Source: Dama dama | Lineage: Eukaryota > Chordata > Mammalia > Artiodactyla > Cervidae | Length of the DNA stretch: 64,000 nucleotides | Direction of reading: 5' to 3' | Assembly (NCBI RefSeq): GCF_033118175.1 | Contig: NC_083699.1 | Coordinates: forward strand, 46,163,001-46,227,000 | Shown: piece by piece, positions 1 to 11,104 of the stretch | Layout: each line of letters starts with the position of its first letter | Numbering within the stretch: the stretch's first letter is position 1 | Made by a program: the position numbers and the translations under genes | Notes under the pieces: generated by a model | The model's database searches: none | Told to the model about the DNA's origin: nothing | The model's input: the letters and a program-made list of their open reading frames with translations, nothing else

Positions 1-26
1 CAACAACAACAATTATTACTATTAAG
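1..26. repeat. CAA/AAT-rich simple repeat at window edge
   Basis: Four CAA/CAA-like units pass into ATT-type units. This may be the A-rich tail of a retroelement lying outside the window, but nothing recognisable follows it. Confidence 0.6.
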
Positions 27-884
27 GCCTTGCACAGAGCCCAAAACTGGTAGGAGTGGCATGTCACTGGAGGGTCTTGACTGCATGGGTGATCGTTAGA
101 AAAAGATGGTTCAAGGCTGTGCTCCCACTAACCAAGGTCCTTGGGAAACCGACTTTCAGATTTGCTTAACAAGTGGCCTAATGCTTTATGAAAATACTCG
201 AGAAAAATTCTCTTGAGAGGAGAAAAGGTGCCAGGGGACACTGGAAAGGTTCATTTTTCATTCTTTAACTTGGTGAGTTGGCAGGAAAGGGGGTGATAAC
301 TATTCCCTATAGAAAGCAGTGCTCCAGATGGCTCCCAAGGGCCAGCCTGGGAAAGTTGCTTCCTGGCAGCCTCCTTCACCAGCATGACTTTCCAAACATC
401 CAACCAAAGCAGCACTTATGCAACCCTTAGACCGAGTTCCATCCCACTCTTCCCAAACTAGAAGCGTCTGTTTACTAAAATATTCAGCAGATCCTACTTG
501 TGCACAGAAGAGGTGTGTCCATCAGGGTCCTTTCAGGAAACAGGCGGACCCTCAAATGGGGTAACGGGGCAGAGACGAAGGTATGGGCAGGGCTAAGGAA
601 GGTTGAAGGACCCCAGGGTTGGCAGCCTCAGGGAGTAGTTACTACCTTGGCCTGAAGGCCTTGGGAAGGAGCAATTGCCAGAACCCTGAAAGCAAGCCAT
701 GGCTGTAGGGCAGGGCCATGGATAGAGGCTGCAGACAAACCAGATAGCCCAGCAGGGTGAGAACCTAGGGGAGAAATACCCCTGCCTCAACCTCCTCTTG
801 CTGCTGGAAGGTAAGGAGCCTGGGGACTTATTGATACAGCTCTGATATGTCAGCCTCCTGGCCTAGAGTAGGAGGGACAGTTCA
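27..884. other. Unassigned non-coding sequence
   Basis: No repeat family, splice-bounded exon or RNA gene is recognised. Open frames are short and lack protein-like composition. Confidence 0.5.
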
Positions 885-1402
885 GGGAACTCCTACAAAC
901 CACTCCAAAATTAGTGCCGTAAGGTAATAACCACTAATTTAGCCCTTGATTCTGTTGAATAGTAAATTACAGTTTAAGCTGGGCTCAGCTAGGTGGCTCT
1001 TCTGGTCTGGGCCTGAGTTGGCTGATCGCACCCAGACTCACTCATGTGTCTGCTTTCGGTTGATGACTTGGTCATGACCAACCAGTTAGCCATGATCTTG
1101 TCTGAGGCAATCAGAAAGATCCAGGGATCCTTAGTTAGCCTGGATTTCTCACCCTCCAGGTTACTAGCCTGGGCTCATGTACAAAGAGACAAAAGGCCAA
1201 AGAGGAGCTAGTGGGCAAACCCTGGAGTGCAAGCCCTTTGCAGCCCTCTGATCATGCTGCATTTGCCTCTGCACTTTTGGCCCAAACAAGTCACACAATC
1301 CTCTTGATTAAAGGAGCAGAAAAATAGACTCCTCCTCCTGAGGGGAGGGGAAGAAAGAGTAGCTATTTTTTTGCAACCTGCTGTGGTCTGTGCTCCAGCC
1401 AC
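885..1402 (-). mobile_element. Old LTR-like interspersed repeat, copy A
   Basis: The plus strand shows a decayed form of a pattern common in old mammalian LTRs read in reverse: an ACAAACCACTCCAAAATTAG-type start, a GCTGGGCTCAGCT block, an ACTCACTCATGTGTCTGC block, and a TTTTTTTGCAACCTGCTGTGG-type end. The same order of blocks recurs in copy B just downstream, so the two are probably independent or duplicated copies of one family. The subfamily is uncertain. No coding potential is visible. Confidence 0.4.
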
Positions 1403-1801
1403 AGGGACTTAAGTTCCTTCCATGAGCAAAATATGCTCACCTGTATCCCAGGACCTCTCAATCTGGATCCCTCAAACTGGGTTTGTTCCTGTGGCAGCCA
1501 GCTTTTGCTGTATAACAAATCACTCCCAGCACTTAGAAGCTGAAAACAACCATTGTTTATTTCATTTTTTTTTTAGCTTTTTTCTATTTGTGATATGTTT
1601 ATTTTAAGGTGCCCAGGAAATATACAAGTGGAGAATTCTTAGCCAGATTAAAACCCTATAAGGCCTCAGGCAATGAAAAAATGATATCTAGTGCCCTAGT
1701 TCTAGCAATCAAACTGAAAAACAATACAAAGCCATACAAAATATATAAGAAAGGCCAAAAATGTTTTGCTTTTTCTGAAAATGACCACTTTGGTATTTAA
1801 A

Positions 1802-2047
1802 ATTTGGTATTTAAAATTATATTATATACACATATATATGTGTGTTTATATATATATATATATATATATGAATCATGAGCTAAATACATGATACATATAT
1901 ATGAATCATGAGCTAAGTAAACATGAGCTAAATAAACAGGCTTTATATATATATATATTTATATATATTTAAATATATTTAATTTAAATTTATAATATAT
2001 TTAATTTAAATTTAATTTAAATATATATACTTATAAATAAATATATA
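1802..2047. repeat. AT-rich low-complexity block with TA microsatellite
   Basis: Runs of TA (about 1840-1868 and 1945-1965) and TTTAAATT-type motifs fill the block. A 16-base direct repeat, ATGAATCATGAGCTAA, occurs at 1868-1883 and 1901-1916, and a third partial copy begins at 1922. The 3' two thirds form the palindrome listed separately. Confidence 0.85.
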
Positions 2048-2071
2048 TAAAGCCTGTTTATTTAGCTCATG
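1922..2071. repeat. Near-perfect AT-rich palindrome (about 150 bp)
   Basis: Bases 1922-1952 (starting CATGAGCTAAATAAACAGGC) are the exact reverse complement of 2041-2071, giving 31-bp arms. The 88-bp middle is AT-only and largely self-complementary, so the whole unit could extrude as a hairpin or cruciform centred near 1997. The right arm includes sequence that belongs to the surrounding LTR-like repeat, so the left arm looks like an inverted copy of it. Such sequences are prone to deletion and to assembly error. Confidence 0.85.
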
Positions 2072-2412
2072 ATCCCACTGGGTGGCAGTTTGGCCTGTGC
2101 TCAGCTGGGCAGTTCTGCTGATCCCTGCTGGGGCTCACCTGTGCTTCTGTGGTCAGTGCTCCTCCACGGGGCCCCATGTCTTCCTACCTGCTCATCCTCA
2201 TGGTGGCAGGAGTCCAAGAGCAGCAGGAGAGGACAAACCAAAGGGGCAATCACTTTTCAAGCCTCTGTGCACCACTGCTAACATCCCATTGGGCAAGCCA
2301 GTCGCATGGCTGAGCTTAGAATCAGAGCAGGAAACAGTGAAAGGTACACAGCAAGGGGGCATGGATCCAGGGAGGGGAACAACTGATGACTGTTTCTGTA
2401 ATTAATCTACCA

Positions 2413-2803
2413 CAGTGGGTGGAGACTAGATCTGGAGAGACAAATAGAGAATATGCAGCTCCCAGGTCTAAAATTTCTAACTCAGAGTTCAGGCCTCTTG
2501 AGACAGGGTCCCACTTATTAGTATCTTTGAGTATCAACTCCATTTATTCCCCCACCATACCCCACACATCAGCCAAAATGGCATCTTCACAGTTTCAAGT
2601 ACCTGCCCTGGGTTTTTCATCTTCCTGCTGCTATTCTCTGGATTACCCCCATCTTTACCTGACCAAGTCCTCTACATCATTCTTAACCCAATTCAAAGCC
2701 ACCTTCTTCCAGATGTTATTCCCAATTCTCATCCCCATTTCCCTGCACCCCACACCACTTTTTAAAAAGAAAAAAAAAGGTGTCAAATAGAAAAGCCTTG
2801 TCC
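2413..2803. other. Unassigned sequence 5' (plus strand) of exon candidate
   Basis: No repeat family is recognised. An A-rich run lies at 2763-2779. If the minus-strand exon candidate is real, this stretch is the beginning of its first intron. Confidence 0.4.
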
Positions 2804-2807
2804 TTAC

Positions 2808-3028
2808 CTTTCATGCTGACACACGATAGCTGACATGGTGTCTATGATAAGTGCCAGGAGGACAAGGAGCACGATCATCACCAGGCTGGATGTGACTCTG
2901 AATTCCTGCCTAAAATCTCTAGAGCTCTCTCTGTGCCTCTTTTCAGGCATTACTTGTCTGGAGCAGTGGATGAGAGCTTCTTTCTTGGACAGTGAGCCAT
3001 TAGAACACTGGGTTCTCGTGTGACCCAT
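2808..3028 (-). CDS. Candidate first coding exon of an unknown small membrane protein
   Basis: Seen: on the minus strand an ATG at 3028 sits in strong Kozak context (A at -3, G at +4) with an in-frame TAG five codons upstream. It opens 73 codons that end exactly at a good splice donor, GAAAG|GTAAGG, with exon end 2808 and intron from 2807; the split codon carries two bases. Without splicing, the frame stops inside the donor at 2804. Residues 1-46 are polar and basic (KK at 15-16, EKRHRE at 29-34). Residues 47-70 form one hydrophobic segment (SLVMIVLLVLLALII core) with an Asp and an Asn-free polar end, followed by Cys-Gln-His-Glu. No N-terminal signal peptide is evident, so a type II or tail-anchored topology would be expected. 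I do not recognise the protein and found no partner exon. Inference only: it could be a real first coding exon, an exon of a lncRNA-like transcript, or chance. Confidence 0.33.
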
Positions 3029-5659
3029 TCTTTGTCCGCCCTACAGTGCCCAGCCTAGAATGGATGTCCTCTTGACCTGGGGAGGTCAGTGCTAGACAAT
3101 TCAAAGGTTGCAGAAACAGACAGCGCAACGCAGCCAAGAAACACCCTTCAGAGAGCATCTGGACAGGAAGCCCGTGCCTTCAAGAAGCAAGTTCTAGGAA
3201 ACAGCAAAAAAGAACCCAGAAGAGCAGGAGTTGGGACACTGAATGAGGGGGTAGCGCTTCAGTCCTGACAGAAGACACATCTGGGACCAGAGGTCAAAGT
3301 CACAAGGACACTGTCTGATTCATCCAAGGAAGAACTTCCTTTAAGAAAACAGTCCAGACTTGGGATGGGCCAGTGAGGAAACATGTGAGCCCCTGCAACC
3401 AGCAGTACACTGATCTTCTGGTTAATTTCCGAGACAGAGTTTTGATTGGGGGAGGAGGTGGGGGTGTCTTAGTCCATTTGCATTTCAGGATTGCACATTA
3501 ATCATTCCTCCATGAGACTCCTGCTCCACCTTGGCATGCAGGAGCTCACTAACGAAGGAGGACAGCCAGCGGTTCTGTTCGTGGGGCGAGCCCAGATGAG
3601 CCTGGCGGCCAGCCAGTTCCCTGAGAGCCTGGGCACCAGCACATGGTGTACTGTGGGCAAGCTGGTGTGTGTGGTTAGGTTGGGGGTGGAAGGTGTGGGA
3701 AGGAGAGGGCATTGACTGGGGCAAGTATTAGTCTGAAGGAATTCTAAACTGTTCGGGGGGCCATTCCAGTGAATTTCCTAACACACACACACGCTCACCC
3801 ACATGCACACTTGAACACACCTAAGGGATGAGGCACCCTTCCTCCTGGCAGAATCCATGAGCTGAGTGTGGCAGGGATTCTCCCCTCAAGTGGGTGGAGG
3901 GATGGAGACAGTCCTGTTGGCCTGGTGCCCTTGACCATTCCAACTCCCCTGGGGTCTTAGTGGGGAACCATGCCTCCGAGAGGAGACATGGCCTCCCTCA
4001 GTGCCAGAACGTGCCAGGATGAGAACCATGTCTCCTGCTATTGGCTGGAGTGCCAGGAGAGGTGGACAGGAAGCAGCATTCACATCGCTGGAAGGTGGCT
4101 CCCAGGTGGCACCACTGCCTACAGGCCAACAGTGAGCCAAGGACCTCTCCCCAGGAGCTCTTCTGACCCCTCCCAATAAAGTCCCTGGGAATAAAATGCC
4201 CCCCAGAGACCAAGCACCTTATCAATATGTCCACCCCTGTAAGCTACAAGGCCATCTCAGAAGCCATCTCCACCTCTCTATGGCCCATAAATCACCTCCA
4301 CTCTAACCCAGATGTGAATTCATGCCCTTTCAGGAACTTTGCACAGCTCCATGGCCCTGGTCAGACTGCTCCTGGAATTTGACTAAATGTGTCTTTACCT
4401 TCTTGATGCCCCTGGACCATGACCTTCTAAGACTCGTGTTGCTTCTTCTCCCCTCTCCTCGCCTCGGCGCCCAGCCCAGGACCTGACTCAGAGGCAGCAT
4501 TTGATAGATGCAGGATGTATTTATGTTTTCACTTTGCCTTCCCCTACCAGATGACGAGACCATCCTGCCTCCTGGTCAGCCAGCCCCTTGCCTTCCCAAT
4601 AAAACAGACAGCCCTCACTCTATCCTTCCGATTGACTTTGGATGAACAAGAACAGTCCCTGGGCCTCCCTGTTGGCAAACTTCCTGGCTGCTCACCACTG
4701 TCTCAGGTACTCCCCAGGGTGGAGGCTGTTTTCCGAAGCCCAGGAGGCCATCGGTGGACGGGGTGGTATTTAATGGACACTCTTCCACCTGCAAAGCCCT
4801 GTGAGCAGCTCTAACACCAGTGTCCGCAGCAACCACCTCCCGACACCCTGGCACTGGCTTCAAGCATCTTCCTCTTTGCCACCAAGCATGCCAACCCCTG
4901 TGACCTGGGCTTCTCTGAGGGCCGTCTGAGTCTAGAGAGGCCTCTCTCATACCAAACATCTCCTCTGAAGATATAAGAATTGGAATTACCAGCTGAAAAC
5001 CAGTCACCCTATTCTGCCTACAGGGAAGAATCTAGTTCACACCAGGATAGCCTAGACTCTTCCAAGAACCTGGCCCTTCACGTCATCATGGTTATAAGTT
5101 TTAACGTATGAATTTGCCACAGAGTGGGGGAGCTGCTGTAAACATTCGGTCTATAGCAGAGCCAATAGCTGTGGTTAATAGGTTAAGAAGCTGGAATTTC
5201 TACTAAAAAAAAGTTGGAGATAGTGTGTGATCAGCATGAGGGCTCCCAGGGGCAGACAACCTGTTGTCTTTCTACATCTTATGATACCTGGTTACCAACA
5301 CAGCACCTGTTGCAAGTAATCTTGTACCAGAGATGTCAGTATTCATGTTAATAAGTCACATTCAAGTCCCCGGCAGTCTCCTTCCTCTAATGCCCCTGGA
5401 CCCCTCATGAAGCCCTACCCACCCACCTCCTCTCCATTACCTCCTCTGCTGGTCCTGGTTCACAGACTCCACTGCCAGATGAGTTTGGTTCTGGACTTAA
5501 AGGGGACAGTTTCAGACACACGTCTTGAAAAGTGAAAAGTAGGTATCCGGATACCTGGAAGAAACAAAACCTACTAAAACCTACCTTATATTCCCACTTA
5601 CCTACCCACTCAGGAGAGAAAATATAAATAGACTAAATAGACTTGCATCGACCCCCCTT
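3029..5659. other. Mostly unassigned sequence
   Basis: No convincing gene. It contains a CA-rich tract (3781-3830). The stretch 4240-4580 has an L2-like texture (GGAACTTTGCACAGCTCC, then a TGCTCCTGGAATTTGACT-type phrase), but the match is too weak to call. If the 3028-2808 exon is real, its promoter or 5' UTR exons would lie here; no CpG island is seen. Confidence 0.4.
3781..3830. repeat. CA-rich degenerate microsatellite
   Basis: A pure (AC)6 run is followed by interrupted CACGCTCACCCACATGCACAC-type units. Confidence 0.75.
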
Positions 5660-5850
5660 TTCTCCACTCAAAAATCCTATCCACCACTCGACACACATTT
5701 CAAACACCACCTCCCCATGAAGCATGTCTGATCCCCAACCAATCAGAACACTCTGTCCTGAAAGCCCCACACTTTATGCTTTTGCTCTGGCACTTGCAAT
5801 CTACTGCATTACTCATGACCAGACTGCAGGTCCTGGTGGGCAGGGGTGGG
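5660..5850 (+). mobile_element. L2 LINE 3'-region fragment
   Basis: The order of motifs follows the L2 3' end: a CACCTCCCCATGAAGCATGTCTGA phrase, CACTTTATGCTTTTGCTCTGGCACTTG, then a CTGCAGGTCCTGGTGGGCAGG stretch standing for the usual 'gagctcc...gggcagg'. It is highly diverged and has no coding capacity. Confidence 0.5.
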
Positions 5851-6882
5851 TATGGATTCATCTCTGCCTCACGTGAGCCCACCCAGCCCCACATCCACCA
5901 CCAGGGCCTGACAAGAAGAGGAGGTAAGCTGGGTAAATTGAGTATCATAGGTAAAAAAGGAGGCTTAGCCAGGAGAGCAACTAGGCTCATCTGGATTTTG
6001 GGTTAACTTTCCAAGAAGTCATTCTCTGAACTCTGAGCCAGGGAAGCTGGTGTTTACCTGACCCTCAAATTCCCTTCCTGAGATGGCAAAAACCCAGCTG
6101 ACTCTCCTGTCCTCTTGTAGCTGTCTCCTATTATCTGTAGCCCTGCCATGTCCTCTTGTAGCCCTGCCATGACGTCCCACAGCTCACCATATGGCTCTTG
6201 AGGAGGCTTCTCCTTGTATTTATGAAGAAAGAGTTGGCAAGATGGCAGTAAATTGAAGTGTGGAGCTGGAGGAGGGCTCTTATCCAGGCTGAAGTCCCTT
6301 TCGGGGTATGCCTGTCAGGGAGGCTGCTGGTAGAACAACTCCACTGATGAGGAGCTAGCACAACCATGTCCTTGGACAGTGGAACCTGGAGGACATTTTC
6401 CTTAGATTCACATCCACCCTCTGAGCCCAACTCCACCCTGGGGGCTGCACAGAGCAAATCTTCTCCCTCTTCCCCAAAACAGCCCTTCCAAGGTTTGAGG
6501 ACAGCTCTATGGTCCTCCCAAGTCTTCTTTCTTCAGACTAAACATCCTCAGCTCTTACACTGTTTTCACTTGTCCCCCCAAAGCTATTGTTTTTAAGTGC
6601 TCTTGAAAGAACATTCTCTTCAAGGTGAACTAGAAATGAGCAGTGATGTTGATACTGACCTGACCCCAGGCTGCTTCTCAGCAAGAATAAATACTTTCAT
6701 GTTTCTCCAGTGGTGCAGAAATCGTTGGCAAGAGTTGTATTTGTGCATACACACACTTACTCAAATTGTGCCCACACATGGAGATTGCGAGGGTTTGAAG
6801 AGAGTGTATGGTTTCTGGTTTGACAGAAAAACACAAGGTCAGCCCCCAGTTCAGTTTTTTTTTTTTTCTTCTTTCCCTGTAA

Positions 6883-6883
<1 letters not shown>
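5851..6883. other. Unassigned non-coding sequence
   Basis: No family is recognised. A phrase of CCTCTTGTAGCTG/CCCTGCCATG type repeats locally around 6110-6172 (TCCTCTTGTAGC twice, about 39 bp apart). A poly-T run lies at 6856-6867. Confidence 0.4.
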
Positions 6884-6925
<42 letters not shown>

Positions 6926-6928
6926 TGT
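6884..6928. repeat. (TG)n microsatellite at SINE tail
   Basis: About 22 TG units with one TA interruption, directly abutting the 3' tail side of the minus-strand BovA SINE that follows. It probably arose from that tail, and its length is likely polymorphic between animals. Confidence 0.95.
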
Positions 6929-7131
6929 TTAGTTGCTCAGTAGTGTCCGACTCTTTGCGACCCTATGGACTGTAGCCAGCCAGGCTCCTCTGTCCATGGA
7001 ATTCTCCAGGCAAGAATACTGGAGTGGGTTATCATTCCCTTCTCCCGGGGATCTTCCCAACCCAGGGATCAAACCCAGGTCTCCTGCACTGCAGGCAGAT
7101 TCTTCACTGTTTGAGCCACCAGGGAAACTCC
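6929..7131 (-). mobile_element. Bov-tA/BovA SINE
   Basis: The reverse complement of the ruminant tRNA-Glu-headed SINE: TTGCTCAGTAGTGTCCGACT through TTCTCCAGGCAAGAATACTGG to GAGCCACCAGGGAAACTC. Most of the unit is present. It is polymerase III-derived and non-coding; the plus-strand open frames here are SINE antisense reading. Confidence 0.95.
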
Positions 7132-9639
7132 TTCTTTATATATAGATGAGTTCAAAACAAGGAGACTCAGCAACTCAACTGAAAACTTTCCTTTGAGAAC
7201 ATTGCCAAGAAAGTTAATAGACCATCTCAACAACATAACAGACCATCTCAATGGCAAAAAGGGGAAATGGATGGTGGGGAAATTCCCGAAGGATTCTTGA
7301 AGAGGCTTTATTGTGGTAAAGAACTTCTTAATCTTATTTTCCAGAATCTTTCCTTCAGAGAACACTAGAAAATGTTAATAGGCAAGATATATTACGAATG
7401 AATTGTGAGGAATTCACTAGAATCCTTCTTTCCTCCTCCTGTACCCCTCCTTCCCACCTTCCTTTCTTCTTCCTCCACCTCATTACAAAATATATTTGAA
7501 ATAACAAGTGTCCCAATACTTTTTTTGGTTCTGGTTTTTTTTTTTTAATTAATAATACTGTTGAATCACTCATTGTTTCATGTGAGTAAGCTAATGTTTG
7601 GAGTTCAAAATCTTCTTGAGATAAAAAGGCTGAGTCATGGCTGAACCTGTAGTAATGATGTCTAACCTGTAATCAAATTAAATATCACAGCATTAATTTC
7701 ACTCCATACATTCACTGCTACTCCTTTCTATTGCTTTTTAAAATTGGTACAAAATCCTTCCTCAAAGTGAATTTTATGTGGACAGACCATGTAGAGAGAC
7801 ATGTCCACATAAAGACCTTTCATCATCTTTTTAACAAAAGCAGTAAACAGCAACAACATATTAAGGTCTAAGAATTTTCATGACATCATCTTAAATCCAG
7901 TCAGTGGTAACTTTGAAAGGGTAATAACCAACAGACAACAACAGCTCAGTTTTGCTTGTTTCTAAGCCCGGGGACATGCCGAAGTGAGAACATGTGCTGA
8001 GGTCAGACCAACCTGGAAGAATTTCTAGTGTAGAAAAGAGAACATCTTCTCTCCTTCCTAAAACATCATGAAACCAGAACTTTCCTCAGCCTCATCCTAC
8101 ACTCTTACGTCACCTGAAAGAGGAAGGCAGTTTTGCTACCTGTTTAAGGCTTGAAGTAAGCATGATTCATCCCAACAAATCACTACACGTCAAAAGTACA
8201 AATCCCAACCTCTGAGAGTCTGAGAAGACGGGGAAGGAGAGTCAAGGAAGACTTATGTGTTTACTTCCTCCTAAGTTCTTTCCTGAGAAGCCAGGGTGCT
8301 CTGGCCTGATCACCAGCCTGAAAGAGCCTCCCCTCCCCCTAAGGTGGGGCTCAGAATCAGGTCCATCCCTCCAGTTGTTCAGCTGCCTTGGCCCCTGTAC
8401 TTGGAGGGGTGGAGGGGCATGGGGCATTCCATCCTCCTCCTCTTTTCTGAACCCTGTAAAGTTCAATATGAAGTATCTGTCATGACTGATATCCCAAGAG
8501 ATGTCTGAATATACCAATGGAGAGATTTCTTTCAAGTTCATGTATCCTGGGTGGCCTCTGCTGGTGGGGTTGCCCCCAGCCCCACTCTTCCAAAGAGAAC
8601 CCTGCTTATAAGGCAGCTCCTGGAAAGCCTGACCCCATCCTTCAGTGAGTAATTCCCCTCAACTCAATCAACATGAACATTTGGACCAATCCCTGTGCCA
8701 CACCCTGAGGAGTTAACAAATCAGTAATAAAAAGTGTTAAGACAGTAGCTCATATAATTCATGCTCAAAAGCCAACATGGATAAGCTGGGGCAGTCTTGT
8801 TCAAAATTTTGAAGAGCAAAGAAAAGAGGTCATTTGCAATCAAAGATATGTGATGGATGTATGTAGCTGACTTGGTTAAAAGCCAAGGGATAGAATCCTT
8901 TCTTGTGTGGGAGGTGCAGTGATGTGAAGGAACTGCTTCTGGGTACGAGAGGTGGGGACCTGGCCTGTGGGGAGGAGGGGCTTGGGCTTCGGCCTCTGTG
9001 GGCTGGAGCTTGTCCAGGCTGTGGGTGGACAGCTGGAGAAGCAGGGAGCGGCTGCCGGAGAGGGGTGTCTGAGAGGTCAGCTGAAGTCCTGGCCTTCTGG
9101 AGCTAGAGCCTCCGTGATTATAGTTAGATTTCTAGGAGCTTTTAGCACGTTTCTGAGACAAAGCCAGGTTGATTTAAAGGAGGTAGGAAGTAGCTCAAGA
9201 GAGGAAGCAAGAGGACAAAATACACAGAGAGGACTTGCTGAGGAAAGCAAAACATGGTGAGGGATGTTCCTTAGATTACAGAGCAAGAGCCTTGGGAGCC
9301 AGAGGACGAGAGCTGGATCTCACTGGCAAGGATCCCTCCTCACCACCTCCCCTGGGCCTCTCAATTCCAACCAGCCATGGAGAGCAGAAGGCTCATCTTT
9401 AATCTGTACCAATTTTTCTGACAAACTCAATTTGAAAATTCAACTCAACTGCAATCAAAAAAGTAAGCCAACCAGAAAATCACTTGCTTCCCTTGGAGCA
9501 ATGAGGGCCCCCAGCAACCCCAAAGGAGCCAGAAAGTTTGTAGGCCTCCTTCAGGGCCCAGGGGCTCTGCTTCTCTGTCCTTAGCATGAACTAGGGCCTG
9601 GCTCCCTCCCAGCTCCCACCATTTCCCAAGGTGCTTTTG
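7132..9639. other. Unassigned non-coding sequence
   Basis: A 2.5-kb stretch without a recognised young repeat or convincing exon. It has poly-T runs near 7520 and 7540, and moderately GC-rich text at 8930-9080. Open frames up to 106 codons (9264-9584) show no recognisable domain and have no splice support that I could identify. Confidence 0.4.
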
Positions 9640-9905
9640 GGAAGGCAGCAGCTTGTAGGGGAAGAACTCTGGACTGGAGTCGGGAGGCCCGGGTCCTAGC
9701 CCTGTCTCTGCTACTACCCGTTGGGAGGTCCTGAATAAGTCACTCCTCCTCCAGAAGTTGTAGCTTTCTCACCCTTAAAAGGGAAGAGGAGCAGGAAATA
9801 ATCCCCACTGTGCCCACTTCACAGGGTGATTATGAGCTTAAGAAACATAATGGATGTGAAGGCTGGTTTTGAACATTACAGGGCACTGATCAGATGCTTC
9901 TCTCT
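9640..9905 (+). mobile_element. MIR SINE
   Basis: The MIR core order is visible: GAACTCTGGACTGGAGTCGGGAGGCCCGGGTCCTAG, a degenerate 'gtcctgaataagtcactcctcc' conserved core, CTCACCCTTAAAAGGGAAGAGG, then CACAGGGTGATTATGAGCTTAA. An old, diverged tRNA-derived SINE. Confidence 0.65.
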
Positions 9906-10527
9906 CAGTGTAATGGTGATGATGGCAATGATGATAATGGTAGCTGAGCTACTTTTTATGCACAGCTCCAATAAATGTCACACCAAGAGATGAATTTCTG
10001 ATTTTAATGGCCTAAATTTATCTGTCTCGTTCATCCCTGGATTCTCATCCTGGCTTGAAGGGTCATTTCTAGCTCTGTGAGAGAGAATTTGGGTAGAATG
10101 TCTCAGAGCATCCTTTTCCGTCTGCCAAGTCCTCTACACCTTCTAGATGTCCCCCCTTGAGCAACCGGAAATCAGAGCATCAGTACCCACACTGAGGCCA
10201 GGCTCTCTCTGGTGTCACCTGGAAGAAGGTGTAGTGGGTGGGATGATGCTCAAAGACTTTCCCAGGTCTCAGGCTCTAAATCCAGCTGATTCTTCTCCTG
10301 ATACCCCTTGATGGCCACTTTTACTCAAACCAGAAAGAAAGGACATAAAGAGAGGGCTAGGGGGGCTCAGGGATACATGTAGGAGATTTTGATTGTATGT
10401 GTGTGTTGCTGTGCATATCTGTGTGTGTGCATGCATGTGCATCTGGTGGGTCCACTTTTGTTATTGGAATTGGAATTGAATTTACAATTGTAATCGCAAT
10501 TCTGGTTTCACTACCTGCTTCTCTGAC

Positions 10528-10675
10528 AAAGAACAAGATGACTGGATGGCATCAAAGACTCAATAGACATGAGTTTGAGCAAACTCTGGGAGATAGTGAA
10601 GGAAAGGGAAGCCTGGTGTGCTGCAGTCCATGGGGTCACAAAAAGTCGGACACGACTTAGCAACTGGACAGTAGC
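10528..10675 (+). mobile_element. BovB (RTE) LINE 3'-end fragment
   Basis: It carries the BovB 3' terminus: GATGGCATCAAAGACTCAATAGACATGAGTTTGAGCAAACTC, CTGGTGTGCTGCAGTCCATGGGGTCACA and AAGTCGGACACGACTTAGCAACTG. Similar ACCTGCT words lie on either side (10510s and 10677s), a possible short target duplication. Strongly 5'-truncated. Confidence 0.9.
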
Positions 10676-11104
10676 AACCTGCTCCACCTCATGCTGTATC
10701 CACTAGTTAAAAGTTTTCTCTAGGATAGATAGAAATGCACATTATTTTGTAGAGTAGGAAATGGAGGCAACCATGATTAAAGTGAATTTCCAGTGTTTTT
10801 TGAGAGATTCTCTGGGCAAGCAAGGATCAGAATCTCATGCATGCCCTTTTCTGAGCACACAGGTGAACCCCTGCTCTTTTCTGAAGTGAGTGAAGTGACC
10901 GGGCAGCCTGATCATTGAGGCAGATAGCATTGTTTACTGAGGAGGAGGAAGTAGGAAGAAGTGGGAGGAAGCTGGGATCCTTAGCCCATCTTAGAACCTC
11001 AGAGCTGAGAGGTTCTGGGTTTTGTAGCCTGAGTGCTTTACTACCACTTACACTTTCAGAAGATATTCTTCATCCTTGCTTCATATTTAGAAAAACTTTG
11101 TAAA
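10676..11104. other. Unassigned spacer between BovB and L1
   Basis: No gene or family recognised. It includes a purine-rich GAGGAGGAGGAAGTAGGAAG run at about 10938-10970. Confidence 0.4.

Larger units (their letters stand above)
1485..2412 (-). mobile_element. Old LTR-like interspersed repeat, copy B, split by AT-rich block
   Basis: The first part (1485-1568, GCTGTATAACAAATCACTCC start) and the second part (about 2058-2412, with a GCTCAGCTGGGCAGTTCTGC block, a CCCATTGGGCAAGCCAGTCG block and a TAATCTACCACA end) follow the order seen in copy A and belong to one element. About 490 bp of AT-rich sequence separates the parts. Orientation is inferred from the reversed LTR end. The frames at 2069-2405 run through this repeat and are not genes. 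Confidence 0.4.

Noticed and set aside
2835..3023. Plus-strand frame opposite the exon candidate
   Set aside because: Lacks the Kozak, upstream stop and splice-donor combination seen on the minus strand; treated as a shadow.
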